Below are positions 45,832 through 55,616 of a DNA stretch of 64,000 nucleotides, in pieces. The position numbers and the translations under genes were made by a program. Each line of letters starts with the position of its first letter. Positions within the stretch are counted from its first letter, which is position 1. Origin of the DNA: Neptunomonas marina (GTDB lineage: Bacteria; Pseudomonadota; Gammaproteobacteria; Pseudomonadales; Balneatricaceae); NCBI RefSeq assembly GCF_004005935.1, contig NZ_SACQ01000004.1:124001-188000 (forward strand), read 5' to 3'. The notes below the pieces were generated by a model. It made no database searches, was not told the DNA's origin, and saw only the letters and a program-made list of their open reading frames with translations.

Positions 45832-46809
45832 ATGCAACTATCCTCGTTTCCCCTGTTGATGCCGGCCATATCGATACTGATCGGGCTTGTGATACTCGTC
45901 TGGAGTGCCGACCGCTTTGTGGCGGGTGCAGCAGCGACGGCAAAAAACTCCGGCATGTCCCCTCTGCTAATCGGCCTCACCATTGTATCTTTTGGCACAT
46001 CCGCGCCAGAGATTATTGTATCGCTGACGGCCTCAGTTAATGGCGCAGGCAGCCTAGCCATTGGTAATGCATTAGGATCAAACATTGCGAATATCGGCCT
46101 GGTGTTAGGTATTACAGCACTGATTGCGCCGTTACCTGTTAAGTCAGCAGTGCTGCGAAAAGAGATTCCACTCCTGCTAGCAATCACTTTACTAGCAGGC
46201 TATACCCTTTACGATCTGCACCTATCTCTTGTGGATGGCATTCTACTTACCATAGCGCTTGTGGTTGCTCTGTACCTATTTAACCAATTTCAAAAAGGTG
46301 GGACTGCAGAAGACCAGATCGCTGATGACTCAGAAGATATACCTGATATGAGTATGGCTAAATCATTGTTTTGGCTCTTTTTCGGCCTTGCTCTGTTGGT
46401 TATCAGCTCGCGAATGCTAGTGTGGGGTGCCGTTGAGGTCGCAACTGCTTTTGGCGTATCAGAGCTTGTTATCGGGCTAACTATTGTCGCTATTGGTACC
46501 AGCCTCCCTGAGCTTGCGGCATCCGTGGCGAGCGCTCTGAAGAACCACCATGATATTGCTTTAGGCAACGTCGTCGGCTCGAATATTTTTAACCTTGCAG
46601 CGGTAATGGCCATACCTGGTTTTATTGAACCTATTTCTATTGAAGCGATCGCATTTAATCGGGACTATATGATGATGCTTGGTATCACGATAGCCCTGCT
46701 TATCTTCTGTATTATCCAGCGCCCTCCGCGCGTTAGCCGATGGGAGGGGGGATTGCTTACCGCCGCCTATGGAGGCTATATGTATACCTTATACTCTGCG
46801 TCGTTATAG
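45832..46809 (+). CDS. yrbG: Ca2+/Na+ antiporter family protein YrbG
   Basis: An inner-membrane exchanger of 325 residues with about ten helices in two inverted halves. Each half carries the alpha-repeat motif of the CaCA family: GLTIVSFGTSAPEIIVS near 45-61 with LAIGNALGSNIANIGL, and GLTIVAIGTSLPELAASV near 215-232 with IALGNVVGSNIFNLA. The ATG at 45832 gives the usual start; an upstream TTG is less likely. It heads the kdsD-kdsC-lptCAB gene row, as in E. coli. Confidence 0.94.
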   Translation: MQLSSFPLLMPAISILIGLVILVWSADRFVAGAAATAKNSGMSPLLIGLTIVSFGTSAPEIIVSLTASVNGAGSLAIGNALGSNIANIGLVLGITALIAPLPVKSAVLRKEIPLLLAITLLAGYTLYDLHLSLVDGILLTIALVVALYLFNQFQKGGTAEDQIADDSEDIPDMSMAKSLFWLFFGLALLVISSRMLVWGAVEVATAFGVSELVIGLTIVAIGTSLPELAASVASALKNHHDIALGNVVGSNIFNLAAVMAIPGFIEPISIEAIAFNRDYMMMLGITIALLIFCIIQRPPRVSRWEGGLLTAAYGGYMYTLYSASL

Positions 46810-46819
46810 GGTTTAAAAG

Positions 46820-47800
46820 ATGACTATGAGCACAACAAAATCGTTTTTAACATCCGCCCGGCGTACGATAGAGCTAGAGGCGGAAGCGGTCAGCAACCTT
46901 ATCAACTGCCTAGATACGCACTTCGAGCAAGCGTGCGATGCTATGTTGAACTGCAAGGGCCGAATTATCGTTACGGGCATGGGCAAGTCCGGCCATATCG
47001 GTAACAAAATTGCCGCAACACTTGCCAGCACGGGCACGCCGGCCTTTTTCGTTCACCCAGGTGAAGCTAGCCACGGGGATATGGGAATGTTCACGGCTGA
47101 TGATGTCGTCATCGCCCTCTCTAATTCGGGGGAGACCAGCGAGATTTTGACGCTGCTCCCGCTTTTTAAGCGGATCGCAACGCCACTTATCAGCATCACA
47201 GCAAATCCAGCGTCAACCTTATCCACGGAAGCTGACTTCAATCTGGATATTGGTGTCGATACTGAAGCCTGCCCACTAGGACTTGCTCCCACATCCAGCA
47301 CGACGGCGCAGCTTGTAATAGGCGATGCACTCGCCATCGCTCTGCTCGAAGCAAAAGGCTTTAGTGCTGAAGATTTTGCATTCTCGCACCCAGGCGGAAG
47401 TCTTGGCAGAAAGCTGCTTTTGAAGGTAAAAAACGTTATGCATGGCGGCGACGAAGTCCCCAAAGTGTCCGTTGGTACGCCGGTCAACAAAGCGCTGATT
47501 GAAGTATCAGAAAAACAATTAGGTATGACGACGGTTGTCGACAGCTCCGGCGCGCTTGTCGGCATCTTCACTGACGGTGATCTGCGTCGTACGCTGGATC
47601 AAAGCGTGGATCTAAAATCTACAATGATCGAGAGCGTTATGACGCACCAATGCACCACTGTTTCTGGCGAACTACTCGCAGCTGAAGCACTGCAGATAAT
47701 GCAATCGAAAAAAATTAATGCCCTTATTGTCTGCGATGAACAGCAAAAGCCCATCGGGGCTTTAAACATGCACGACATGCTGAAAGCCGGAGTAATTTAA
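46820..47800 (+). CDS. kdsD: Arabinose-5-phosphate isomerase
   Basis: Interconverts ribulose-5-phosphate and arabinose-5-phosphate, the first step to Kdo for LPS. The 326 residues comprise an SIS domain (VTGMGKSGHIGNKIAATLAS, SHGDMGMF, ALSNSGETSEI) and two CBS domains in the C-terminal half (VMHGGDEVPKVS and MTHQCTTVSGE). An alternative ATG lies two codons in. It overlaps kdsC by one base. Confidence 0.96.
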   Translation: MTMSTTKSFLTSARRTIELEAEAVSNLINCLDTHFEQACDAMLNCKGRIIVTGMGKSGHIGNKIAATLASTGTPAFFVHPGEASHGDMGMFTADDVVIALSNSGETSEILTLLPLFKRIATPLISITANPASTLSTEADFNLDIGVDTEACPLGLAPTSSTTAQLVIGDALAIALLEAKGFSAEDFAFSHPGGSLGRKLLLKVKNVMHGGDEVPKVSVGTPVNKALIEVSEKQLGMTTVVDSSGALVGIFTDGDLRRTLDQSVDLKSTMIESVMTHQCTTVSGELLAAEALQIMQSKKINALIVCDEQQKPIGALNMHDMLKAGVI

Positions 47801-48336
47801 TGCAACGCGTGACTCTTCCTGCCCTGCGCCAACGCGCCGCTGGCGTAACATTAGCGGTCTTTGATGTGGACGGCATCATGACAGATGGCGGCCTACACTT
47901 TTTGCCAGATGGCAAAGAGGTCAAAATGTTCAACACGCTCGATGGCTTAGGTATCAAGATGCTACAAAAAGCAGGCATTGAGACCGCCATCATTACTGGT
48001 CGAAAGTCCACTCAAGTTGAACTACGCGCTAAGTCGCTTGGCATAACCTACCTGCATCAAGGCCGAGAAGACAAGTTAGTGGCGCTTGAAAGCCTGTGGC
48101 AAGAAACAAGCCATACTGCTGAGACAACAGCATACATTGGCGATGACTTACCCGATCTATCAGCCATTCGCGCAGCTGCGTTTGGTGTGACGGTGCCGAA
48201 TGGGCATCACTTTGTTAAAGACCACGCTGACTGGTGCACAACACGTACCGGCGGCTTTGGCGCTGCGCGCGAGTTTTGTGAAGCCATCCTAGAGGCACAG
48301 GGCAAACTCGATGCACTTTACGAGGAATTCCTTTAA
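47800..48336 (+). CDS. kdsC: Kdo-8-phosphate phosphatase
   Basis: Removes phosphate from Kdo-8-phosphate. A HAD-family protein of 178 residues without a cap domain: the nucleophile motif VFDVDGIMTDG (about 23-33), ITGRKS (Thr/Ser motif II) and IGDDLPDL (motif IV). Works directly after the neighbouring kdsD product in the pathway, with one aldolase step between. Confidence 0.96.
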   Translation: MQRVTLPALRQRAAGVTLAVFDVDGIMTDGGLHFLPDGKEVKMFNTLDGLGIKMLQKAGIETAIITGRKSTQVELRAKSLGITYLHQGREDKLVALESLWQETSHTAETTAYIGDDLPDLSAIRAAAFGVTVPNGHHFVKDHADWCTTRTGGFGAAREFCEAILEAQGKLDALYEEFL

Positions 48337-48912
48337 GTGCTCAGCTCAACGCGTAACCGAATACAGCTGATTGCAGCCGTCGTGCTACTAACTCCCCTCT
48401 TTCTCTACTGGGCATTTAGTGACTCAGACCAAAAGAGTGATCAAGCGGCGGCCGTTGTTTCTTCCGGTGTAGACTATTTTATGCGTGACACCACGGCGCG
48501 CGAATTTGGCACCGACGGACGGCTTGTTCAGCGGTTACACGCAACTTCTCTTGAGCACTACCCAAAGCAGCTGCAAGCCCAGTTGGCAAAGCCAGAGATC
48601 ACGGTTTTCAAAGCGAATGCAAAGATTAGCGCCCAGAGCGAAAAAGGGACGTTATTCGATAACGAAGATAAGCTGCTGCTTGAAGAGGCCGTAACAGTAA
48701 CGCATAATCCTGCGGACAACGACAGTACACAGCTAGATACCTCTCGCCTGACCTTACACCATAAGCGCGGTATCGCAGAGACCTCTGCGCCTGTCACCTT
48801 TCGCTCGGGCCAAAGCATTACTACAGCAACAGGCATGACTGTCGATTACAATACGCAGATTTCCGAGCTACATTCAAACGTAGAAGGTACATTTCATGTT
48901 GATAAAAAATAG
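48337..48912 (+). CDS. lptC: LPS export protein LptC
   Basis: An inner-membrane anchored subunit of the LPS transport bridge. It has 191 residues, one N-terminal helix (about 8-24, LIAAVVLLTPLFLYWAF) and a beta-jellyroll with YFMRDTTAREFGTDG and SITTATGMTVDYNTQ. The start is a GTG placed directly after the kdsC stop, with GAGGAA upstream. It overlaps lptA by 17 bases. Confidence 0.93.
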   Translation: MLSSTRNRIQLIAAVVLLTPLFLYWAFSDSDQKSDQAAAVVSSGVDYFMRDTTAREFGTDGRLVQRLHATSLEHYPKQLQAQLAKPEITVFKANAKISAQSEKGTLFDNEDKLLLEEAVTVTHNPADNDSTQLDTSRLTLHHKRGIAETSAPVTFRSGQSITTATGMTVDYNTQISELHSNVEGTFHVDKK

Positions 48913-49387
48913 CGTGGCACTTGTCATCATCGGTTTGCTGCTCGCCCAGCAGAGCGTCGCGCTACCAACAGACCGTGATCAACCGATTCATATTAGTGCG
49001 GATAGCGCGCAAATGAATGAGCAGAGCGGCACCACAATCTACACGGGTAATGTGGTGATGAAGCAAGGTTCTATGGAGATTCACGCTGCCCGCGTTGAGC
49101 TGTTTCGCAAAGATGGGGACGTGAGTCGCATCGTTGCCACCGGAAAACCTGCTAATTTTCGTCAGCAGCCAACACAGGATAAGCCCATCACAGATGCCTT
49201 CGGCAACAGCATGGTTTACGAGATAGCGAAGCAAACCGTTACGATCAAAGGGCAAGCACGCGTTGAACAAGCACGTGACAACTTCACCGGCGAGCGGATT
49301 GTGTATCAAATGGATAAAGCTGTCGTAAATGCCTATGGCGGCAGCGGTAAGGTTCAGATGGTGATTCAGCCCAAAGGAAAGCAGTAG
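48896..49387 (+). CDS. lptA: LPS transport periplasmic protein LptA
   Basis: The periplasmic bridge protein for LPS, 163 residues. It has a signal peptide cleaved near SVA|LP (about 22) and the OstA-like jellyroll: DQPIHISADSAQMNEQSGTT, YTGNVVMKQGSMEIHAA and ARDNFTGERIVYQMDKAVV. It lies between lptC and lptB. Confidence 0.95.
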   Translation: MLIKNSVALVIIGLLLAQQSVALPTDRDQPIHISADSAQMNEQSGTTIYTGNVVMKQGSMEIHAARVELFRKDGDVSRIVATGKPANFRQQPTQDKPITDAFGNSMVYEIAKQTVTIKGQARVEQARDNFTGERIVYQMDKAVVNAYGGSGKVQMVIQPKGKQ

Positions 49388-49390
49388 CGG

Positions 49391-50119
49391 ATGACTAAAC
49401 AACTCGAAGCGCTGCATCTTGCCAAATCATATAAAAAGCGCCGTGTCGTTATCGATGTATCACTCAACGTAGCAAGCGGCGAAATCGTGGGCTTACTGGG
49501 CCCCAACGGGGCTGGTAAAACCACCTGTTTTTACATGATTGTGGGCTTAATTGGTGCCGATAACGGCGCTATTCGTATCGATAACGACGATGTCACAGCG
49601 ATGCCCATGCACGAGCGCGCACGTCGTGGTGTCGGTTACCTCCCTCAAGAGGCGTCAATATTTCGCAAGCTTAGCGTTCACGACAACTTGATGGGCATTC
49701 TTGAGATGCGTCCTGAACTGTCAGCTGCGCAACGGCGTGAAAAGCTCGAGAGCCTTTTAGAAGAGTTCCATATAAGTCATCTGCGCGATAGCCTAGGGAT
49801 GGCACTATCTGGTGGCGAACGTCGACGTGTCGAAATCGCCAGAGCGCTCGCTTCAGAGCCAAGTTTTATATTGCTAGACGAACCCTTCGCTGGCGTCGAT
49901 CCTATCTCTGTGAACGATATCAAGCAGACAATTAAACACCTGCAATCCAGAGGCATCGGCGTACTCATTACCGATCACAATGTACGAGAAACATTGGATA
50001 TCTGCGAAAAGGCCTATATTGTTAGTGAAGGAGTGATTCTTGCTCACGGTTCACCGCAAGACATTCTCGCCAACGAACAGGTAAAAGCTGCTTACCTTGG
50101 GGATACCTTTAGACTCTAA
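49391..50119 (+). CDS. lptB: LPS export ABC transporter ATPase LptB
   Basis: The ATPase that drives LPS extraction with LptF and LptG. The 242 residues have Walker [10 protein letters not shown] (about 37-45), Q-loop YLPQEASIF, signature [16 protein letters not shown], and Walker [13 protein letters not shown] with switch His ITDHNVRET. It is followed by rpoN, the standard order. Confidence 0.97.
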   Translation: MTKQLEALHLAKSYKKRRVVIDVSLNVASGEIVGLLGPNGAGKTTCFYMIVGLIGADNGAIRIDNDDVTAMPMHERARRGVGYLPQEASIFRKLSVHDNLMGILEMRPELSAAQRREKLESLLEEFHISHLRDSLGMALSGGERRRVEIARALASEPSFILLDEPFAGVDPISVNDIKQTIKHLQSRGIGVLITDHNVRETLDICEKAYIVSEGVILAHGSPQDILANEQVKAAYLGDTFRL

Positions 50120-50157
50120 GTGACGATCTTGCTGTTTCGGAGTAGTTCTACAAAATT

Positions 50158-51669
50158 ATGAAGCAATCTTTACAGCTTAAAATGGGGCAACATCTCACGA
50201 TGACCCCCCAGTTGCAGCAAGCGATCAAACTGCTACAACTATCAACCCTGGACCTACAGCACGAAATCCAAGAAGCATTGGAGAGTAATCCGATGCTAGA
50301 AACAGGCGAAGAAAGCGACGCCTCAGCGGCAGAAACAGAATCTAAAGAGCTCACCACCCCCAGTGAAGATGCAACCACTCAAGCAACAGCGGAAGCTAGC
50401 GCCACGAGTGACGACGCCGAGCCTGCCTTTGAGGAGGAATGGAGCAACGATATTCCAGAGGAGCTGGCCACCGATTCATCGTGGGACGACACTTATCAAA
50501 TAAGCAGCGGCTCCAGCAGCGCGGCTAGTCGTGACGATGATTTCATGGAGTCTAACGACACCTCCGAAGAGACGTTACAAGATCATTTGGAATGGCAGCT
50601 CAACCTGACACCCATGAGCCAAACGGATGTCGCGATTGCCGAAGTCATCATTGATGGTATCGATAGCGCTGGCTATCTGCGCGTCTCCACTGAAGATATT
50701 TTAGAGCATCTACAAAAAGCGCAACCCGAGCAATTTGCTGAAAGTGAACTCGATGAAGTTGAGGCGGTACTCAAACGCATTCAACAGTTTGATCCGCCCG
50801 GTGTTGCCGCGAGGGATTTAGGCGAGTGCCTTGCCATTCAATTGGAGCAATTACCAGAAAAGCCGCCTCTTTTGGCTCAAGCACTAACCCTATGCCGCCA
50901 GTATATACACCTACTGGGGACGCATGATTATCGACAGTTAATGCGCCGTTTGCGCTTGAAAGAGCCACAACTACAAGCGGTGGTCACGCTTATTCAGTCG
51001 CTCAACCCTCAGCCGGGGGCTTATATCTCTAATACTGCCGCTGAATACGTGATACCTGACGTTTTTGTGGAGAAAGTAAAAGGCGAATGGACGGTACGGC
51101 TCAATAACGATGCCTCGCCGACACTGAAAATCAACACCGAGTACGCAAGCCTTATCAAGCGCGCAGATAGCAGCGCCGATAACACGTATCTCAAGAATCA
51201 TCTTCAGGAAGCACGTTGGTTTATTAAAAGCCTGCAAAGCCGCAATGAAACCATGCTCAAAGTCTCGCAGCAGATTGTTGAGCGGCAGCTGGACTTTTTC
51301 GAGCACGGCGAAGAGGCAATGAAGCCTATGGTTCTGCACGATATTGCCGAAGCGGTCGAGATGCACGAGTCAACCATCTCCCGAGTAACAACCCAAAAGT
51401 ATATGCATACTCCACGGGGCATTTTTGAGTTGAAATACTTCTTCTCAAGCCACGTGAATACCAGTGACGGAGGTGCAGCCTCCTCTACAGCCATTCGTGC
51501 TGTCATCAAAAAGCTAATTGCAGCTGAAAACCCATCCAAACCTCTAAGCGACAACAAGATTGCCAAACTTCTGGATGAAGAAGGTATTCAAGTAGCGCGC
51601 CGAACGATCGCAAAATATAGAGAAGCGATGGGAATCGCGCCTTCTAATGAGCGAAAGCGTTTGGTTTAA
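50158..51669 (+). CDS. rpoN: RNA polymerase sigma-54 factor
   Basis: The alternative sigma factor for -24/-12 promoters that need enhancer-binding ATPases. The 503 residues include region I with [20 protein letters not shown] (glutamine/leucine-rich), an acidic region II (about 50-140), the core-binding part, the helix-turn-helix with [13 protein letters not shown], and the RpoN box [14 protein letters not shown] near the C terminus. It heads the rpoN-hpf-ptsN-rapZ-ptsO nitrogen cluster. Confidence 0.97.
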   Translation: MKQSLQLKMGQHLTMTPQLQQAIKLLQLSTLDLQHEIQEALESNPMLETGEESDASAAETESKELTTPSEDATTQATAEASATSDDAEPAFEEEWSNDIPEELATDSSWDDTYQISSGSSSAASRDDDFMESNDTSEETLQDHLEWQLNLTPMSQTDVAIAEVIIDGIDSAGYLRVSTEDILEHLQKAQPEQFAESELDEVEAVLKRIQQFDPPGVAARDLGECLAIQLEQLPEKPPLLAQALTLCRQYIHLLGTHDYRQLMRRLRLKEPQLQAVVTLIQSLNPQPGAYISNTAAEYVIPDVFVEKVKGEWTVRLNNDASPTLKINTEYASLIKRADSSADNTYLKNHLQEARWFIKSLQSRNETMLKVSQQIVERQLDFFEHGEEAMKPMVLHDIAEAVEMHESTISRVTTQKYMHTPRGIFELKYFFSSHVNTSDGGAASSTAIRAVIKKLIAAENPSKPLSDNKIAKLLDEEGIQVARRTIAKYREAMGIAPSNERKRLV

Positions 51670-51715
51670 TGAGTTCTGTTAACAGCACATCTGCTGTTGT
51701 GTAAAGGAGATAGCT

Positions 51716-52006
51716 ATGCAAATTAACATTACAGGTCATCACGTAGAACTTACTGAAGCACTGTCTGAGTATGTTCATACAAAGTTTGAAAAATTGGAGC
51801 GCCATTTTGATAACATCACCAACGTACAGGTGACCCTGAGTGTCGATAAGCAGAGCCAAAAGGCCGAAGCGAATATGCACGTTGCTGGCGGTGAAATTTT
51901 TGCTGCGAATGAGCACGAAGATATGTATGCTGCGCTGGATGGTTTAACGGACAAACTTGACCGTCAAATCATTAAGCACAAAGAAAAAATGAAAAGTCAC
52001 AAATAA
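51716..52006 (+). CDS. hpf: Ribosome hibernation-promoting factor (short HPF)
   Basis: A ribosome-bound factor of 96 residues that promotes 100S dimers or silences 70S in stationary phase. The fold starts MQINITGHHVELTEALSEYV and ends with the basic DRQIIKHKEKMKSHK tail. It is the short form without the C-terminal dimerisation domain. A clear AAGGAG lies upstream. Confidence 0.95.
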   Translation: MQINITGHHVELTEALSEYVHTKFEKLERHFDNITNVQVTLSVDKQSQKAEANMHVAGGEIFAANEHEDMYAALDGLTDKLDRQIIKHKEKMKSHK

Positions 52007-52024
52007 CGAATAGATCTGCCTAAC

Positions 52025-52480
52025 ATGTCAATTTTATCCCTGCTGTCTTCTGATCGAGTCTTTAACAACTTAGAGGGTGGCAGCAAAAAAAGGACGCTTG
52101 AGATTATCAGCGAGCATCTCGCTCAATCGCACAGCGACCTAGCTGAAGAAGCAGTATTTTCAGGATTAATTAACAGGGAAAGGTTAGGCAGCACCGGCAT
52201 CGGCGATGGGGTAGCGATACCCCACTGCCGTTTACCCGGTCTGCAAGAAGCCGTTGGTGTGTTCGTCCGCTTAGCAACTCCGGTGGACTTTGATGCGATT
52301 GACAACCGCCCAGTGGACCTGATGTTTTTTTTGTTGGTTCCCGAGGATGCATGTGATCAGCACCTTGCCACCCTTGGCGCACTCGCCGAAGCGTTCAGCA
52401 AAGAGGAGAATCGTAACAAAATGCGCAGCGCTGCAAGCGATTCGGAATTGATGCAGATTTTGGAGTCCACCTTCAACTAA
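52025..52480 (+). CDS. ptsN: Nitrogen regulatory PTS enzyme IIA
   Basis: A phosphocarrier of the nitrogen PTS, 151 residues. The phosphoacceptor His is in GDGVAIPHCRLPG (about 68), with the second active-site His in DQHLATLGALAE. Receives phosphate from NPr (ptsO, 0.9 kb downstream) and affects potassium and nitrogen control. Sits between hpf and rapZ as usual. Confidence 0.95.
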   Translation: MSILSLLSSDRVFNNLEGGSKKRTLEIISEHLAQSHSDLAEEAVFSGLINRERLGSTGIGDGVAIPHCRLPGLQEAVGVFVRLATPVDFDAIDNRPVDLMFFLLVPEDACDQHLATLGALAEAFSKEENRNKMRSAASDSELMQILESTFN

Positions 52481-52493
52481 TTGAGCAAAGACC

Positions 52494-53351
52494 ATGAAAC
52501 TGGTAATCATCAGTGGCCGCTCAGGCTCAGGAAAAAGTACCGCATTACAGGCACTTGAAGATGTTGGTTTTTATTGCATTGACAACCTTCCAGCCAAGTT
52601 ACTCCCGGAACTGATCTCTCACATCACTGATGATGATGCTCAACTCAAGCGGGTTGCCGTCTGTATCGATGCCCGTAACCTGTCGAGCAACTTAGAAAAA
52701 CTGCCCGATATCTGGCATCAAGTTAAGCGTAATAACGAGATCAGTGTTGAGATGGTCTACCTTGACGCCTCTCACGAAACACTCCTACGTCGATACAGCT
52801 CAACGCGCCGCCGCCATCCGCTGGCTGACCGTGTTGATAACTTATCAGACGCAATCAATTTTGAGCACAACCTGCTCTCCCCGATAGCCGACTTGGCAGA
52901 TATACGTGTTGATACAACGCGTCTATCGCTATACGAACTCAGAGACACTGTTAAGCTACGCGTCGCGCAACGTAAAGATCAGGCGCTCTCATTACAATTT
53001 GAATCCTTCGGTTTCAAGCACGGCGTCCCTATGGATGTAGACGTTGTTTATGATATGCGCATTCTGCCGAACCCTTATTGGGTGCCAGAGCTTCGCCAAC
53101 ACACGGGTCGCGATAAGCCAGTACAACTGTTTTTACAAGACTCCGACGACGTTAACGCTATGATTGACGATATCAAAGCTTATCTCGAAAAGTGGCTGCC
53201 TAGCTTTACCCAAAACAACCGCTCTTACGTTACTATTGGGATCGGTTGCACCGGCGGGCAGCACCGGTCTGTCTACGTTGCAGAGCAACTCTATAGCCAC
53301 TTCAGTGGCATAATGGATAATGTCAGCATTCGTCACCGCGAACTCAACTAA
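52494..53351 (+). CDS. rapZ: RNase adapter protein RapZ
   Basis: A protein of 285 residues that binds small RNAs and guides RNase E in the GlmZ pathway of E. coli. It has the N-terminal Walker A GRSGSGKSTAL (about 7-17), the P-loop kinase-like core with SSTRRRHPL, and the C-terminal GIGCTGGQHRSVYVAEQL RNA-binding part. It lies between ptsN and ptsO. Confidence 0.95.
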   Translation: MKLVIISGRSGSGKSTALQALEDVGFYCIDNLPAKLLPELISHITDDDAQLKRVAVCIDARNLSSNLEKLPDIWHQVKRNNEISVEMVYLDASHETLLRRYSSTRRRHPLADRVDNLSDAINFEHNLLSPIADLADIRVDTTRLSLYELRDTVKLRVAQRKDQALSLQFESFGFKHGVPMDVDVVYDMRILPNPYWVPELRQHTGRDKPVQLFLQDSDDVNAMIDDIKAYLEKWLPSFTQNNRSYVTIGIGCTGGQHRSVYVAEQLYSHFSGIMDNVSIRHRELN

Positions 53352-53379
53352 GTGACGACAACCCAAAGAGGAACTTCGG

Positions 53380-53649
53380 TTGGTTGAAAAACAGATTACG
53401 ATTATCAATAAACTCGGCCTTCACGCACGCGCGGCAGCCAAACTGATCAATACCACATCGCGTTTTTCTGCTGATATCCGCCTCAATAAAGACGGTAGAG
53501 AAGTCGACGGTAAAAGCATCATGGCCGTTATGATGTTAGCAGCAAGCAAAGGCACCACGTTGCTCGTCAGCGCCGAAGGCAGTGACGAGCTTCAAGCGTT
53601 AGAAGCAATCGAGACACTGATCAACAACCGCTTCGATGAAGAAGAGTAA
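53380..53649 (+). CDS. ptsO: Nitrogen PTS phosphocarrier HPr (NPr)
   Basis: A protein of 89 residues that passes phosphate from EI-Ntr to PtsN. The phosphoacceptor His is in NKLGLHARAAAKL (about 15-16), and a conserved DGKSIMAVMMLAAS helix follows, with the regulatory serine position. The start is TTG with GAGGAA eight bases upstream. It closes the rpoN cluster. Confidence 0.93.
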   Translation: MVEKQITIINKLGLHARAAAKLINTTSRFSADIRLNKDGREVDGKSIMAVMMLAASKGTTLLVSAEGSDELQALEAIETLINNRFDEEE

Positions 53650-53738
53650 TACTCGTCTTCGCGAATACTGAAGCTTGCTTTTCAATAGGTTATACTTGCA
53701 CATCTTGATGGACTGACTCGTCAACCGAGGGTGTGCGG

Positions 53739-55088
53739 ATGCGCGAAGATACAACAGCAGCATTAGATAAACTAAACAAAGCGCTTGAAAGCGGTGCCTT
53801 TCAGCAGGTTCGCTTCACACTCAACACAACCCTGCGCCCTGTTGAAGTTGCTCATCTACTCGAAAAGTCTCCTCCAAAGGAGCGCCAAATTTTATGGAAT
53901 TTGGTACATCACGAGAATGAAGCCAAAGTCCTTCAACACCTCGCCGACGATATACAAGCCGATATCCTAGCCACAATGGATACTGATCGGGTTCTCGAGA
54001 TCTCTGAATCTTTGGAAACCGATGACCTCGCCGACATGCTGCAGCAGCTTCCTGAAACGGTAACCCGTGAGCTGCTAAAAATCATGGACGAGCAAAACCG
54101 TGAGCGTATCGAAGAGATTCTCGCCTACCCCGAGGATACTGCTGGCGGCTTGATGAACACCGATACCGTCACTGTCAGACCAGATATCACGGTTGAGACA
54201 GTGCTTCGCTATATCCGTCGTCACGATGAGATTCCAGATATGACCGATAGCTTATTTGTTATCAGTCGTAAAAAAGAGTCCTACATCGGTATCCTCCCGC
54301 TCACAAAACTGCTGGTTTCAGACCCTGATATCACCGTTCGTGAAATTATGAACACCGATATCGAGCCGATACCTGCCGATATGCCTGATGACGAGGTCGC
54401 TAAACTCTTTGAGCAGCAAGACCTTGTCTCCGCCCCCGTGGTCAACACCAAGGGCAAGCTCGTAGGCCGTATCACCATCGATGACGTGGTAGACGTTATT
54501 CGTGAAGATGCCGACCACTCACTCATGAGCATGGCAGGTCTTGATGAAGATGAAGACACCTTTGCACCCTTAATGAAAACAACGCGTCGCCGCGCCGTTT
54601 GGTTAGGTATCAATCTCATCACTGCTCTCCTCGCTTCAGCGGTGATTGGCATGTTCCAAGCTACTATCGACCAAGTGGTGGCCCTCGCTGTGCTTATGCC
54701 GATCGTTGCATCCATGGGCGGCATCGCCGGTAGCCAAACACTCACATTGGTGATACGTGGCCAAGCACTCGGCCATGTCGAGCGTTCAAACGCCGGATGG
54801 CTGCTAAATCGAGAGCTTTTAGTCGGTGGGTTAAATGGCATACTGTGGGCTGTTGTTGTCTCCAGCGTTGCCATCTACTGGTTTCAAGATACAACAATCG
54901 GTATGGTTATCGGCATGGCGATAGTCATCAACCTAGTCGCCGGAGCGCTCGCTGGAACCTTACTACCGCTCATACTCAAAGCATGGGGTATAGACCCTGC
55001 ACTTGCCGGTAGTGTACTACTTACCACGATCACTGATGTGGTAGGATTTTTAGCTTTTCTTGGCCTCGCCACTTATTTCTACGGATAA
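53739..55088 (+). CDS. mgtE: Magnesium transporter MgtE
   Basis: A Mg2+ channel of 449 residues. It has an N-terminal helical MgtE_N domain (about 30-130), two CBS domains (about 135-260, with MNTDTVTVRPDITVE and MNTDIEPIPADMPDDE), and five membrane helices in the last 180 residues, including MPIVASMGGIAGSQTLTLVIR, where the pore-lining residues lie. The ATG at 53739, with GAGG eight bases upstream, is preferred over the GTG at 53733. Confidence 0.95.
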   Translation: MREDTTAALDKLNKALESGAFQQVRFTLNTTLRPVEVAHLLEKSPPKERQILWNLVHHENEAKVLQHLADDIQADILATMDTDRVLEISESLETDDLADMLQQLPETVTRELLKIMDEQNRERIEEILAYPEDTAGGLMNTDTVTVRPDITVETVLRYIRRHDEIPDMTDSLFVISRKKESYIGILPLTKLLVSDPDITVREIMNTDIEPIPADMPDDEVAKLFEQQDLVSAPVVNTKGKLVGRITIDDVVDVIREDADHSLMSMAGLDEDEDTFAPLMKTTRRRAVWLGINLITALLASAVIGMFQATIDQVVALAVLMPIVASMGGIAGSQTLTLVIRGQALGHVERSNAGWLLNRELLVGGLNGILWAVVVSSVAIYWFQDTTIGMVIGMAIVINLVAGALAGTLLPLILKAWGIDPALAGSVLLTTITDVVGFLAFLGLATYFYG

Positions 55089-55091
55089 CAT

Positions 55092-55616
55092 ATGAACGAT
55101 AATCTTTTTGACAATCATGACCACGACGAGGATGAGAACTGGGTCAGCCGCTCGCAGCGCAAGCGCGATGTCGAGGCACTACAGAAGCTGGGAGAGCGCA
55201 TGGTAGAACTACGCCCAGACCAACTCGACAAGCTCCCCATCGATGATTCTCTGCGCGCAGCGATTGATGAGGCCAAACGCTTAACTGCCCGCAGTGCGCT
55301 GCGCCGCCAGATGCAGTACATCGGCAAGCTTATGCGCCATGAAGATGGCGAAGCAGTACAAGCGGCGATCGACCGCTTCGACGTGACGAAAAAGGAACAC
55401 AACCAAGTTTTTCATAAACTTGAAAAGTGGCGCGACCGCCTGATCGCCAACGATGCCCAGATGATGGACGTGATCTTAACCGAGTATCCACATACCGATA
55501 TTCAGCACCTACGCCAATTAGTGCGCAATTCACAAAGAGAAGCGAGCCAGAACAAGCCACCCGCAACAGCTAAAAAGCTGTTCAAGTACTTGCGAGAGCT
55601 AGAAGAGTCTAAATAA
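55092..55616 (+). CDS. darP: Ribosome biogenesis protein DarP (YjgA, DUF615)
   Basis: A protein of 174 residues that joins late 50S assembly. The DUF615 pattern is visible: SRSQRKRDVEALQKLGERMVEL, then ARSALRRQMQYIGKLMRHED, and the WRDRLIANDAQ end region. It starts three bases after mgtE and converges on the nitrilase-like gene with an eight-base overlap of the 3' ends. Confidence 0.94.
   Translation: MNDNLFDNHDHDEDENWVSRSQRKRDVEALQKLGERMVELRPDQLDKLPIDDSLRAAIDEAKRLTARSALRRQMQYIGKLMRHEDGEAVQAAIDRFDVTKKEHNQVFHKLEKWRDRLIANDAQMMDVILTEYPHTDIQHLRQLVRNSQREASQNKPPATAKKLFKYLRELEESK

Noticed and set aside
45635-45859. Open frame in the mlaF-yrbG gap
   Set aside because: Composition is not protein-like and it runs into yrbG in another frame; the gap is better explained as a divergent promoter region.
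55609-55616. Gene-end overlap of darP and the nitrilase-like gene as a sign of frameshift
   Set aside because: Both proteins reach their normal ends; an eight-base convergent overlap is common in compact genomes.
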